A stretch of 64,000 bases of DNA from an uncultured Anaerolineae bacterium (lineage in GTDB: Bacteria > Chloroflexota > Anaerolineae > J036 > Brachytrichaceae). The translations under genes were made by a program, and so were the position numbers. Below are positions 9,128 through 17,571 of the stretch, one piece after another (the stretch's first letter is position 1; each line of letters starts with the position of its first letter). Below the pieces are notes generated by a model. That model saw only the letters and a program-made list of their open reading frames with translations, did no database searches and was not told the DNA's origin. The stretch is from NCBI GenBank assembly GCA_938028725.1, contig CALIMH010000002.1, forward strand, positions 31,501-95,500, in the 5' to 3' direction.

Positions 9128-9523
9128 TTATGGAATCAGCACTTGAAGATCGCCCCACGCCATGATCGCGATGAGCACCGTCATCACTGCGCCCAGGCCC
9201 ATGTAGCGCCATCGCCAGCTCGTGTTCCATAAACGGCGGATGTTCAGCGCGATGGTGGTGAGCGCGATAGCGTCTATCACAAGCGCGATCAGCGAGGATA
9301 AGCCACCCGAAAGCCCCAGCAGCGGCAACGCGAAAGGCAGCGCGATGTAACGCAAGGTGCAGCGCATCGCTACAAACGCCAGCGATCCGCCGAACAGGCG
9401 GTCGCCCGCAGAAGGGTTCACGGCGCTGGCAGCGCGAGCTTGCTGGACACAAGCAAAGGGCTCCTCGCAGCTCGCTGATGGCGTCGCACTAGTGTGGAGT
9501 GAGGAAGGGGTGATCTCAGACAT
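9128..9523 (-). CDS. Small membrane protein inside the ECF operon
   Basis: The 131-residue product has a polar N-terminal half of about 50 residues, followed by hydrophobic segments such as IALPFALPLLGL and LGAVMTVLIAIMAWG. Its ATG at 9523 overlaps the end of the YkoE-like gene by 8 bases, so translation is coupled to the transporter. The ATPase gene follows 19 bases later. I do not recognise the family. An accessory role in the transporter is inference from position alone. Confidence 0.7.
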   Translation of the reverse strand: MSEITPSSLHTSATPSASCEEPFACVQQARAASAVNPSAGDRLFGGSLAFVAMRCTLRYIALPFALPLLGLSGGLSSLIALVIDAIALTTIALNIRRLWNTSWRWRYMGLGAVMTVLIAIMAWGDLQVLIP

Positions 9524-10112
9524 CCTGGATGGTCTCCTGGCCCAGCGCAGTGTTGGCCAGCACGCCCGTGCGCTTCACGGCTTCAGCGAGTGAGCGTCCC
9601 ACGATTGACATGACGACGAACGCGGCGGTGGATAGGCCAGTGGCCAGCGCGACGGCAGCAAAGTTCACCTCCGAGATGCGCAGGCTGAACAACACCAGCA
9701 CAAACTCCACTGTGCCGCTCAACGCGCCCATGGCCAGGAAGTGCGGCCAGTCGAACTTGCGATAGCGCGTGACCAACCAAGTGGATAGCTCACCGATAGC
9801 ACCCGTCAGCAAGCCGATCAGCAACACCAGCGGCCCGTAGCCAGTGAATGGCGTGGCGGCAAGGCCGCTCAGTGCGCTCACCAGCAGCACAGCCCCAGCC
9901 TTGCGCAACACGTAAGCCGCAAACGCAGACGGCAGGAAGAATAGCCCCGTCATGGCTGAGCGCGCGAAAATACCCAAGCTCAAGATAGCTGCGTATGCAA
10001 AGGTGAAAGGCACGAGCAACACAGCAAATGCCAGCGCGATCACGACCGCCGTTAGCAGCTCGCGCGTGCGCCAGCGCGACCGAGCTGATGTAGAGGTGTG
10101 AACGTTTTGCAT
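9516..10112 (-). CDS. ykoE: ECF transporter substrate-binding S component, YkoE-like
   Basis: The 198-residue protein has about six hydrophobic segments and resembles the YkoE family, membrane S components that in Bacillus import thiamine precursors. The features I rely on are the N-terminal RTRELLTAVVIALAFAVL, the RKAGAVLLVSALSGLAATPFTGYG stretch in the middle and the four-gene context. It lacks the N-terminal His/Met nickel-cobalt motif of CbiM. No TPP riboswitch consensus (CTGAGA) occurs upstream. Substrate assignment is by family resemblance only. Confidence 0.75.
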   Translation of the reverse strand: MQNVHTSTSARSRWRTRELLTAVVIALAFAVLLVPFTFAYAAILSLGIFARSAMTGLFFLPSAFAAYVLRKAGAVLLVSALSGLAATPFTGYGPLVLLIGLLTGAIGELSTWLVTRYRKFDWPHFLAMGALSGTVEFVLVLFSLRISEVNFAAVALATGLSTAAFVVMSIVGRSLAEAVKRTGVLANTALGQETIQDV

Positions 10113-10174
10113 GGCAGATACAACTCCGGGAAGCGACTTGCTTCACAATATAGCTGGCCGGCTGAAATATCTCT

Positions 10175-10194
10175 GTGTGCTAAGAGTGTGCTAA
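10175..10194. repeat. GTGTGCTAA direct repeat in a divergent promoter
   Basis: Two exact copies of GTGTGCTAA lie at 10175-10183 and 10186-10194, 11 bases apart, about one DNA turn. They sit between the divergent YkoE-like gene and the glycosyltransferase-like gene. They could be a regulator site; no regulator is known. Confidence 0.4.
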
Positions 10195-10262
10195 AGGTTG
10201 CCATCGTCATAGTGTTGAAGGGTTAGTGCGTGGCCGGCAGTGTTGTCGTGGTGTGCGCCGTC

Positions 10263-10268
10263 TATACT
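10263..10268 (+). promoter_or_regulatory. Candidate -10 box of the 10279 gene
   Basis: TATACT ends 10 bases before the ATG at 10279, which would give a leaderless or nearly leaderless transcript. The -35 region is not clear. Confidence 0.4.
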
Positions 10269-10278
10269 GCTCGTGCTC

Positions 10279-11547
10279 ATGACTCGTCCTTCGTGGCTTT
10301 GGCCGGTGCTGGGCGCCTATCTGGTTGTCGGCGCGCTGTTTGCACTGTTCACGCCTCCCTGGCAAAATCCCGACGAGCCGGCCCACTACAACTACGTGGT
10401 TCAGTTGGCGGGCGGACGCCTCCCGAGCGTGGAGGCGACCGACTGGGATGCGGCGCTTGTGCCGATCCCGCCAAACGCGCGCGAAGTGCCAGTGGCGCGC
10501 TACACCTACGAGGATCACCAACCACCTCTGTTTTATGCGTTGGCCGTGCCGCTCTATGGGCTGTTTGACGGGGCGCTAGTGCCGCTGCGATGGTTCGCGC
10601 TGGCGATAGGAGCAGTGGGGGTGGTCGGGGCGTTTGGCACTGCGCGCGCGATCTTCCCTCAGCGTCCTGCGATCGCTGCGCTGGCTGCAGCAATTGTGGC
10701 GCTGCTCCCTCAGCATCTCGCCGTGATGGCCTCATTCAACAACGATGCGCTCTCGCAGGCCCTGATCGCGCTGTGCGCTTGGCAGGGGGCACGCCTGCTT
10801 GGACGTGATGCTGTCCCGTCTCGGCGCGAGGCGCTCGGGCTGGGTGTGACCGTCGGCCTTGCAGTGATCACGAAGGCGACAGCTTACTTATGTCTGCCGC
10901 TGGCGGTGTTGGCATTGTGGGGGACGCGCCGCACATCGTGGTCTCACTGGGGGGCGATGCTCGCGCCTGTGCTGTTGATCGGCCTCCCATGGTGGGCGCG
11001 CAACATAGCGCTTTATGGCAACGCGGATTTTCTCGGCTTGCAGGCCCATAACGCCATCGTGGTCGGCCAGCCCACCACAGCGGAGTGGCTGGCCCAATAC
11101 GGTGTTGGCGGACTGCTCCGACGCCTGCTCCAGACTACGTTTCAATCGTTCTGGGGGCAGTTTGGTTGGATGAGTGTGCCGCTAGAAGAGCGCTGGTACC
11201 TGGCGCTGCTCGCGCTCACGCTGACGACCGGCGCGTTGTTCCTTGCTTGGTGGTGGCGTGAGGGGCGCGCCTTGCACCCCGCCCAGCAGCGCGTGCTGCG
11301 CTGGCTTTCCGCTCTGGTCGCAATGACCGTACTGGCGTTCGGTTGGTACAACCTCCAGTTTGTGCAACACCAAGGGCGCTATCTCTACCCAGCGTTGATC
11401 CCCTTCGCCTTAGCCGCAAGCCTGGGCTGGACGCACAGGCTGGGGTGTTGGGAGCGCCATAGTTGGTGGGTGGCGCTGCTTGCCTTTGGCGCGCTCGACC
11501 TCTATCTTCTTTGGGGGGTGATCCTGCCGGCGATGAGCTCAGTTTAA
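10279..11547 (+). CDS. Polytopic GT-C type glycosyltransferase-like membrane protein
   Basis: The 422-residue product begins MTRPSWLWPVLGAYLVVG and contains about ten hydrophobic segments. After the first segment comes a loop with PPWQNPDEPAHYNYV, the acidic DEP-H motif typical of GT39/DUF2142-type lipid-linked sugar transferases. QFVQHQGRYLYPALIPFALA near the C-terminus also fits that group. An in-frame start at 10240 exists, but the TATACT at 10263 lies downstream of it and favours 10279. Donor and acceptor are unknown. Confidence 0.7.
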   Translation: MTRPSWLWPVLGAYLVVGALFALFTPPWQNPDEPAHYNYVVQLAGGRLPSVEATDWDAALVPIPPNAREVPVARYTYEDHQPPLFYALAVPLYGLFDGALVPLRWFALAIGAVGVVGAFGTARAIFPQRPAIAALAAAIVALLPQHLAVMASFNNDALSQALIALCAWQGARLLGRDAVPSRREALGLGVTVGLAVITKATAYLCLPLAVLALWGTRRTSWSHWGAMLAPVLLIGLPWWARNIALYGNADFLGLQAHNAIVVGQPTTAEWLAQYGVGGLLRRLLQTTFQSFWGQFGWMSVPLEERWYLALLALTLTTGALFLAWWWREGRALHPAQQRVLRWLSALVAMTVLAFGWYNLQFVQHQGRYLYPALIPFALAASLGWTHRLGCWERHSWWVALLAFGALDLYLLWGVILPAMSSV

Positions 11548-11553
11548 AAAGCA

Positions 11554-12372
11554 TTAAAACGGCAAGTTGAGCGAGCGGGTCAGCGCGTCGCGCAGCAGGT
11601 TGAGCGCCGTGATTTGCAGGCCGCTGAGCACCATGCCAGCGGCCATGGGCAACACGAGCGACCGCCAGCTTCGATGCCGCGCGTGGCGTCCCAGCACAAC
11701 CAAGAGCAGCAGGCCATTGACCACGCTCAGCATCACCAACGCGCCGCCAGCGGAGAGCAAAGCCAGCGGTCCGTAAAGCGCATCAGCACCCCACAGCGTC
11801 AGGCCGATCACGATCGGCATCGCGGCGAGCGAGCGCAACAAGTCGCGCCAAGTGGACACTGTTGCCACCTCGTGAGGCTCAGCCCACGTCGCGGCGTTGA
11901 ACAACGACACAAACCACGTGCTGAGCGCTGAACCCATCCACGCGCCGGTGGTCAAGCGAAGCCAGTTTTGTGGCTTGTAGAGCAGCGGCTCGCCGGTGAG
12001 AAGCTGAAGGTAGGAGTTGAAGCCGTCTATCCCCCATGCTGCAAACCCGGCGCCCAGCACCAACGCATAGGGCATGGCCGGGCCGCGGGCAGCGCGGCTC
12101 CGTGCAGTGCCCGCCTGCTTCGGCGGGAAGGTGCTGAAGAGCACGACGCCGAGCAGCAAGCTGCCGAACATGCCGGTGTCGCGCGCACAGACGGGAAGCT
12201 GCCTGCCCGCGACAAAGTAGGAACGCTGCGGGATGCGATGGCACAGCGCATAGCCCACGCGATCCAGCGGCGCCAGCCACGAGCGTGGCAGCAGCGCCGC
12301 CACAATTAAGCTGGTCAGCAGCGCTGTCAGTGGTGCTGCCCGTTTGAAAAGGTCCAGGCGAGTGCTGCTCAT
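11554..12372 (-). CDS. DUF2085-type membrane protein
   Basis: The 272-residue protein has an N-terminal hydrophobic helix and then CHRIPQRSYFVAGRQLPVCARDTGM (about residues 43-68), the cysteine-containing signature of the DUF2085 family, followed by several more membrane segments. Family function is unknown. The ATG at 12372 overlaps the upstream gene's stop as ATGA. This fixes the start and couples it to the large membrane protein before it. Confidence 0.8.
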   Translation of the reverse strand: MSSTRLDLFKRAAPLTALLTSLIVAALLPRSWLAPLDRVGYALCHRIPQRSYFVAGRQLPVCARDTGMFGSLLLGVVLFSTFPPKQAGTARSRAARGPAMPYALVLGAGFAAWGIDGFNSYLQLLTGEPLLYKPQNWLRLTTGAWMGSALSTWFVSLFNAATWAEPHEVATVSTWRDLLRSLAAMPIVIGLTLWGADALYGPLALLSAGGALVMLSVVNGLLLLVVLGRHARHRSWRSLVLPMAAGMVLSGLQITALNLLRDALTRSLNLPF

Positions 12373-13913
12373 TGCCTTGCGCTGGTCGAGAATAGCAAGA
12401 TCAGCAGTGCTGCAGCAATGGCCCATAACAGCACTCCCTCACGCTCCAGCAGATCGAACCAGTTGCGGAAGGGTTGGCATAGCTGCTTGAGCGCGCCGGC
12501 TACGAGCGAGACCACCCACTCAACACTCAACGCTCGCGCCAGCGCTTCCCCTGCGGCGCCTGCGCTGTTCGTGCGCACGCGATGGAGCGCCCAGCCGCCG
12601 GCTGTGAGCAACATAATCCCAACAATGTTCAGCGCGGCTGCTGTGACGTCGGCATCTTGTATCGGTCCGTGAGCGAGCCAAAGCGCCAGCGTAGCAAGCC
12701 ACTGAAGTGCCATAAAGGCTGGCGCAGCAATAGCGCCGAGATGGGCGCGTGCGCTGCTCTGTGCACTCTGGTGAGCGGCGAGCCGCCACAGCGCAGCCAG
12801 GTTCACGCCGCCAATGGCGATCATCACCAACATTGTGAGCACTGTGCCAGGGCTGGATAGCGTGGCATCGCCCGGTGCCTGCGCCAAGACAAACGTGGCC
12901 AGCGGCGCTCCAAGGGCGCCGACTGCGCTCACACGCCGCAACCAAACCTGGCTGGGTGGCGCGTGCTGCTCGAGCAGCCAAGCGCTGCTCACCAACCACA
13001 CCGCTGCTGCGCTTGCTGCTGCCCAAGGCCGGCTGCTGAGCGCTGCCAACGCAGCCCATTGGGCGCTGCCGAGCAGCACCTTGCCCTTCGATAGTGCTGG
13101 TGTTTGTGTTGCCAACGCGCTAAGGCCGTTGAGGCCGGCGCTTGCTGCCATCGCAACTGCAAACCAAGCCGGCCTTGCCTGCATGGTGCTCAGCAGTGAC
13201 AACAGACCCAGCCCACCGGCGAGCGCAAGCAGATCGGCGGGTTTTGGGGCGGCCGCTGCTGCATGAACGATGCCCAGGCGCAGCATCGCGCTCAGCATGA
13301 ACACCTCCGCTGCGGGTGATGCGAGCTGAGCCCGATCGAGCACCAAGCTGCTGCCGGTGTTCGCGTGCACCACGACAAAGGCAAACATCAAAACGAGCGA
13401 CACACTGTGCAGGATGTATCGCGTGAGGGCGGCGCGGGCATCAGCCGCTTGGCTCAGCGCAGCGAGCAACATCAGCCCATCCAGCCACCCCAACCCTACA
13501 AGCAGCGTGAGCAAGTTGTTTGGAGCTACGACCAACGCGAGGGCGGGCAAGCTCAGCCATGCTACCAGTTGCTGGGCAGAGGCGGCCTGAGGAGCGCTCA
13601 GCGCCTGCGCAAGCTGGATAGAGGCCCACGCTGCCAGGATCACCAAGCCGGGCAGCGGTAGGTTCAGCGCCAGCGGCACGCCTATGCTGCTCAAAAACGG
13701 GCCGCCGAGAAGTGGCACGGTCGCCGACTCGTTCAGCAACAGCATCAGCGCCCAGGTTGCCAGCAGTGCCAGCCCACTGCCGATAGCTGGGAACCAGGCT
13801 GCGTGCGCTCGCCAACCTAGGGGGATGCGTGGCGCAAGCGAGACGAGCCGAGTGAAGGCCAAGCCAAGCGGAGCGAAGGTAAGCACCGCGATGACCAGCG
13901 CCCAGATTAGCAC
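12369..13913 (-). CDS. Large polytopic membrane protein, possibly antiporter (NuoL/MrpD)-related
   Basis: About 514 residues, almost entirely hydrophobic, with a dozen or more membrane segments rich in Ala and Leu. The spacing of segments, the PNNLLTLLVGLGWLDGLMLL stretch and the final FDLLEREGVLLWAIAAALLI are reminiscent of NADH-dehydrogenase/Mrp antiporter subunits. However, I cannot see the conserved lysines and glutamate in their usual context. The frame extends to a TTG at 13985; I chose GTG at 13913, just ahead of the first membrane helix, with low certainty. No other complex I subunits are nearby. Confidence 0.55.
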   Translation of the reverse strand: MLIWALVIAVLTFAPLGLAFTRLVSLAPRIPLGWRAHAAWFPAIGSGLALLATWALMLLLNESATVPLLGGPFLSSIGVPLALNLPLPGLVILAAWASIQLAQALSAPQAASAQQLVAWLSLPALALVVAPNNLLTLLVGLGWLDGLMLLAALSQAADARAALTRYILHSVSLVLMFAFVVVHANTGSSLVLDRAQLASPAAEVFMLSAMLRLGIVHAAAAAPKPADLLALAGGLGLLSLLSTMQARPAWFAVAMAASAGLNGLSALATQTPALSKGKVLLGSAQWAALAALSSRPWAAASAAAVWLVSSAWLLEQHAPPSQVWLRRVSAVGALGAPLATFVLAQAPGDATLSSPGTVLTMLVMIAIGGVNLAALWRLAAHQSAQSSARAHLGAIAAPAFMALQWLATLALWLAHGPIQDADVTAAALNIVGIMLLTAGGWALHRVRTNSAGAAGEALARALSVEWVVSLVAGALKQLCQPFRNWFDLLEREGVLLWAIAAALLILLFSTSARQ

Positions 13914-14021
13914 GCGCGAAAGTGTAACATCCCCGGCTGACCAGCAGCGCCAGACCGGCGCACTAGCGGACGGGCCAGCAGGCAACGCCGAGCGAAGATT
14001 TGTGGTTGGTGCTTAGGTGAG

Positions 14022-15077
14022 TCAGCACCGGGCGGCGACATGCGCGATCACCTGCGCGGCCTCGTCCACTTCCTCGCGCGAGACATAGCAGTGGGTGACC
14101 GCTCGAATGCGCCGCGGCGCGACCGGGAGCATCTTGACGCGGTGGGCTGCAGCACGCCGGCAAAACTCGGCAGCATCAAGTGGCAGCTCAGGGCGCAAGT
14201 CCACGTACACCATGTTGGTTTGCACGCGCGCCAGGTCCACCTGGAGGCCTTCTACCTGGGCGGTGCGCTCGGCTAGCGCACGGGCGTTGGCGTGATCCTC
14301 AGCCAAGCGGTCGGTCATCTGCTCGAGTGCGACAATGCCCGCGGCAGCGATCACGCCGGCCTGGCGCAGGCCGCCGCCGAGCACTTTGCGCCGCCTATGC
14401 GCGAGGCGAATGAACTCCCGCGAGCCACACAGCACGCTGCCCATTGGCGCGCTCAGTCCCTTGCTCAGGCAAAAGGTCACGCTATCAGCGCCGCGCGTCA
14501 GCGCCTTCACATCCACGCCGAGCGCAGCCGCAGCGTTGAAGATGCGCGCGCCGTCAATGTGCAGCTTGAGGCCGTGCGCGTGTGCAAGTTCGGCCACCTG
14601 TTGCGTGTAGGCGGGTGTGAGCGCTGCGCCGAACATGCGGTTGTGGGTGTTCTCCAAGCAGATCAGGCGCGTCTCCGGGTAGTGGGCGTCCTTCGGGCGG
14701 ATGGCTTGGCGGATGTCGTCCAGGTCGAGTGTGCCGTCAAGGCGGTTGGGGATGCTGCGGGGATGAATGCCGCCGACCACTGCACTGCCGCCGCCCTCGT
14801 AGATGTAGACGTGCGACTGATCGCCCACAATCACCTCTTCCCCCCGTCCACTGCAATGCGTCAGCAGTGCAACCAGGTTGCCCATCGTGCCGCTGCACAC
14901 CAGCAGCGCTGCCTCGAAGCCGAGCCTTTCCGCTGCTAACTCTTGCAGGGCGTTCACCGTCGGATCCTCGCCGAACACATCGTCGCCAACCTCGGCTGAT
15001 GCCATGGCCTCGCGCATGGCCGGCGTTGGCACGGTGAGCGTGTCGGAGCGCAGATCGATGTAGCCGTTGAGCGCCAT
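14022..15077 (-). CDS. ltaE: Low-specificity L-threonine aldolase
   Basis: This PLP enzyme cleaves threonine or allo-threonine to glycine and acetaldehyde. The 351-residue product starts [17 protein letters not shown], has [14 protein letters not shown] near the substrate site and the PLP lysine region [20 protein letters not shown]. Length and motifs match the family. The frame is open to 15218, but the conserved N-terminus and the TACAAT 7 bases upstream favour the ATG at 15077. It diverges from hisS and may lead the unit that includes the two membrane proteins after it. Confidence 0.93.
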   Translation of the reverse strand: MALNGYIDLRSDTLTVPTPAMREAMASAEVGDDVFGEDPTVNALQELAAERLGFEAALLVCSGTMGNLVALLTHCSGRGEEVIVGDQSHVYIYEGGGSAVVGGIHPRSIPNRLDGTLDLDDIRQAIRPKDAHYPETRLICLENTHNRMFGAALTPAYTQQVAELAHAHGLKLHIDGARIFNAAAALGVDVKALTRGADSVTFCLSKGLSAPMGSVLCGSREFIRLAHRRRKVLGGGLRQAGVIAAAGIVALEQMTDRLAEDHANARALAERTAQVEGLQVDLARVQTNMVYVDLRPELPLDAAEFCRRAAAHRVKMLPVAPRRIRAVTHCYVSREEVDEAAQVIAHVAARC

Positions 15078-15084
15078 GAACACG

Positions 15085-15090
15085 ATTGTA
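15085..15090 (-). promoter_or_regulatory. Candidate -10 box of ltaE
   Basis: TACAAT on the minus strand ends 7 bases before the ATG at 15077, a spacing that places transcription start at the start codon. Confidence 0.45.
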
Positions 15091-15170
15091 AAGCGCGCAT
15101 GCACTGCCGGGAGAGTGGGCGCTGCTGGGTCGCTCTGGGGTAAGGCTAACGCTTGCATACAGACCAACGT

Positions 15171-15202
15171 GAGGCGCGCCGCCGGAAGTGGTGGTGCGCC
15201 TC
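15171..15202 (+). other. Stem-loop ahead of hisS
   Basis: Arms 15171-15183 and 15190-15202 pair over 13 positions with two G-U wobbles and a 6-base loop, when read on the plus strand. No T-run follows and no T-box consensus is seen. It lies upstream of the candidate hisS -10, so it may act as DNA (operator) or in a longer transcript. Confidence 0.4.
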
Positions 15203-15205
15203 TGT

Positions 15206-15211
15206 TACACT
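15206..15211 (+). promoter_or_regulatory. Candidate -10 box of hisS
   Basis: TACACT lies 19 bases before the hisS ATG at 15231, immediately after the stem-loop at 15171-15202. Confidence 0.3.
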
Positions 15212-15230
15212 GTTGCACTAAATCACAGCT

Positions 15231-16586
15231 ATGCCTTCCGTCACGCCAAAACCGATCAGCGGCTTTCCAGAGCTGCTACCTGCTGAACAACTCGTCTTCA
15301 ACCGCTGCTTGGACATAGTGCGGGAAACTTTCGAGCGCTACGGCTTTGCACCAATCGAGACGCCGGCCATCGAGCGCAAGTCCGTGCTCACCTCAAAGGG
15401 CGGCAACGAGAAGGAAATCTACGCACTCTCGCGTTTGGCGGCCGCCCCAGGTGAGCCATCTGACACTGACTACGCGCTGCACTTTGACCTCACTGTGCCG
15501 TTCGCGCGCTACGTGGCCCAGCACAAGGACAAGCTGGTGTTCCCATTTCGACGTTACCAGATTCAAAAAGTCTGGCGCGGCGAGCGCAGTCAAGCCGGCC
15601 GCTACCGCGAGTTTTACCAATGCGATATTGACGTGATCGGGCGCGGCGCGATCAGCTTGCTGCACGACGCCGAGATGGTCGCCGTTATCAATGATGTGTT
15701 CACCCGGCTGGGCATCGGCGACTTTTGTGTGCGCCTGAGCAACCGCCGCATCTTGCAGGGGTTTCTGGACGCGCACGGCCTGCAGCCCGAGCAGAGCTTG
15801 CCAACGCTGCATGCGATTGACGATCTGGAGAAAATCGGCGCCGACAAGGTGCGCACCACGCTGATCGAAAAGGCGCACCTGAACGCCGGCTTTGCTGATG
15901 CGCTGCTCGCCCTCATTCAGGACCACATGCAACTGCCCACCGACCAGGCGCTGCGCTCACTGGAGGCGCTGGCCGACCGCCTTGGCCACGCCGGCTTGGC
16001 GCAAGGAGTGCGCGAACTGGCCGAAGTGGTCCAGGCGGTGCGCGCCTTTGGTGTGCCGAACTCTCGTTTCGTCGTGGACTTGGCCATCGTGCGCGGGCTG
16101 GACTATTACACCGGCACAGTCTATGAGACGCGCCTGTTGGCGCACCCGGAGATTGGCAGCATCTGCTCCGGTGGTCGCTACGACGACTTGGCCGGCTACT
16201 TCACCAACGAGAAGCTGCCGGGCGTCGGCATCTCCATCGGCTTGACGCGCTTGGTGTTGCGCCTGCTGGAAGTGGGCGTGCTGAAGGCCGGCCCGGCTAC
16301 GCCGGCGCAAGTGCTGGTGACCACGATGGATGCAGCGCATTGGGCCGACTATCTGCGCATCGCTGCCGAACTGCGCGCGCACGGCATCCCCGCTGAGGTG
16401 TATCTGGATAAGGGCCGGCTGTCCGATCAACTGCGCTACGCTGCACGCAAAGGCTTTGCCTTCGCCGTGATCGCTGGCAGCGAGGAGTTCAACGCCGGCC
16501 TGGTGAAGCTCAAGCATCTGGCCGATGGCACAGAGCGCGCGCTGCCGGCCTCTGCCTTGGCCGAGAGCTTTGGAAAGTGGGCATGA
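15231..16586 (+). CDS. hisS: Histidyl-tRNA synthetase
   Basis: The enzyme charges tRNA-His. The 451-residue class II synthetase shows motif 2 as FRRYQIQKVWRGERSQAGRY followed by REFYQCDIDVIG, the histidine loop RGLDYYTGTVYE and motif 3 GISIGLTRLVL, then a C-terminal anticodon-binding domain from about residue 355. Length is typical. It overlaps nadK by ATGA and is probably the first gene of a two-gene unit. Confidence 0.97.
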   Translation: MPSVTPKPISGFPELLPAEQLVFNRCLDIVRETFERYGFAPIETPAIERKSVLTSKGGNEKEIYALSRLAAAPGEPSDTDYALHFDLTVPFARYVAQHKDKLVFPFRRYQIQKVWRGERSQAGRYREFYQCDIDVIGRGAISLLHDAEMVAVINDVFTRLGIGDFCVRLSNRRILQGFLDAHGLQPEQSLPTLHAIDDLEKIGADKVRTTLIEKAHLNAGFADALLALIQDHMQLPTDQALRSLEALADRLGHAGLAQGVRELAEVVQAVRAFGVPNSRFVVDLAIVRGLDYYTGTVYETRLLAHPEIGSICSGGRYDDLAGYFTNEKLPGVGISIGLTRLVLRLLEVGVLKAGPATPAQVLVTTMDAAHWADYLRIAAELRAHGIPAEVYLDKGRLSDQLRYAARKGFAFAVIAGSEEFNAGLVKLKHLADGTERALPASALAESFGKWA

Positions 16587-17434
16587 TCCACGCCGTTGCT
16601 GTGCTCGATCACCCTAAACTGCCAGACACCGTCCGTGTGGCCGAGGAGATCACCGCCATGTTAGAGGGGCGTGGCGTGCGTGTCTTTCGCGCCAAGACTT
16701 GGGACACCCCAGCCCTTCAGGCGATCATGCCGCAGGTGCAGTTGGTGGTGGTGCTCGGCGGCGATGGGAGCACCTTGCGCGCTGCGCGCTTGGCGGCGCC
16801 GCACGGCGTGCTGGTGGCCTCGGTGAATATGGGCCGGCTGGGCTTCCTCAGCGAGATGACGCCAATGAATTGGCGCGAGCGTCTACACTGTATCGTGGAT
16901 GGCCAATACTGGATCGAAGAGCGCTTGATGTTGCGTGCAGTAGCCCAGCGCAAGGGCACAATCCTGAGCGAGCATGATGCGCTCAACGACATTGTGGTAA
17001 GCCGTGGCACGTTGGCCCGCATCATCCGCGCGCAGACCTACGTGGACGGCGGCCACCTGGCCACCTATGCCTGCGACGGCTTGATCGTCGCCACGCCCAC
17101 CGGCAGCACAGCCTACGCCCTAGCTGTGGGCGGCCCTATCCTGCCGCCGACCCTGAAGAACATTCTGCTCGTGCCGATCGCGCCGCACCTGAGCCTGAGC
17201 CGCGCGGTGGTGTTGGCGCAGGGAGCGCAGGTCTCCATCCGCGTGCACACCGACCACCGCGCCATCCTCACCGCCGACGGCCAAAACGAACGCGAGCTGC
17301 AAGATGGCGACGTGGTCATCGTGCGCGCGGGTGAGCACGGCGCACGCTTCGCTCGTGTGCAGCCTCCTTCCTACTTCTACACCACACTGATGCAGCGCCT
17401 GCGCGGCGAAGCATGGCGAGACGAGCAGCCCTGA
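16583..17434 (+). CDS. nadK: NAD kinase
   Basis: NAD kinase phosphorylates NAD to NADP with ATP or polyphosphate. The 283-residue product has the catalytic VVLGGDGSTLRAARLAA (about residue 57), NMGRLGFLSEM and CDGLIVATPTGSTAYALAVGGPI, all diagnostic. The ATG at 16583 overlaps the hisS stop as ATGA, which I prefer to a GTG six bases earlier. Confidence 0.96.
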   Translation: MIHAVAVLDHPKLPDTVRVAEEITAMLEGRGVRVFRAKTWDTPALQAIMPQVQLVVVLGGDGSTLRAARLAAPHGVLVASVNMGRLGFLSEMTPMNWRERLHCIVDGQYWIEERLMLRAVAQRKGTILSEHDALNDIVVSRGTLARIIRAQTYVDGGHLATYACDGLIVATPTGSTAYALAVGGPILPPTLKNILLVPIAPHLSLSRAVVLAQGAQVSIRVHTDHRAILTADGQNERELQDGDVVIVRAGEHGARFARVQPPSYFYTTLMQRLRGEAWRDEQP

Positions 17435-17438
17435 CCGT

Positions 17439-17482
17439 GCCAAGACGCTGCCTCCCATAACTTGTTCGGCCTCTTGGCTTTT
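17439..17482 (+). terminator. Possible terminator after nadK
   Basis: GCCAAGA at 17439-17445 pairs exactly with TCTTGGC at 17472-17478, followed by TTTT. The 26-base loop is long, so strength is doubtful. It lies 4 bases after the nadK stop. Confidence 0.35.
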
Positions 17483-17571
17483 CTCACGGCTGGGGACATC
17501 GCTGTGATATGATTGATTAGCCAGCAAATTAATAGCTCCTTAAACAATTTATTTAGGATGCCCCTAGTGTC

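Noticed and set aside
10113..10278. TPP riboswitch upstream of the YkoE-like gene
   Set aside because: No CTGAGA-type core was found in the 166-base region on the minus strand.
15171..15230. T-box leader of hisS
   Set aside because: A stem-loop exists, but the conserved T-box sequence and specifier arrangement are absent.
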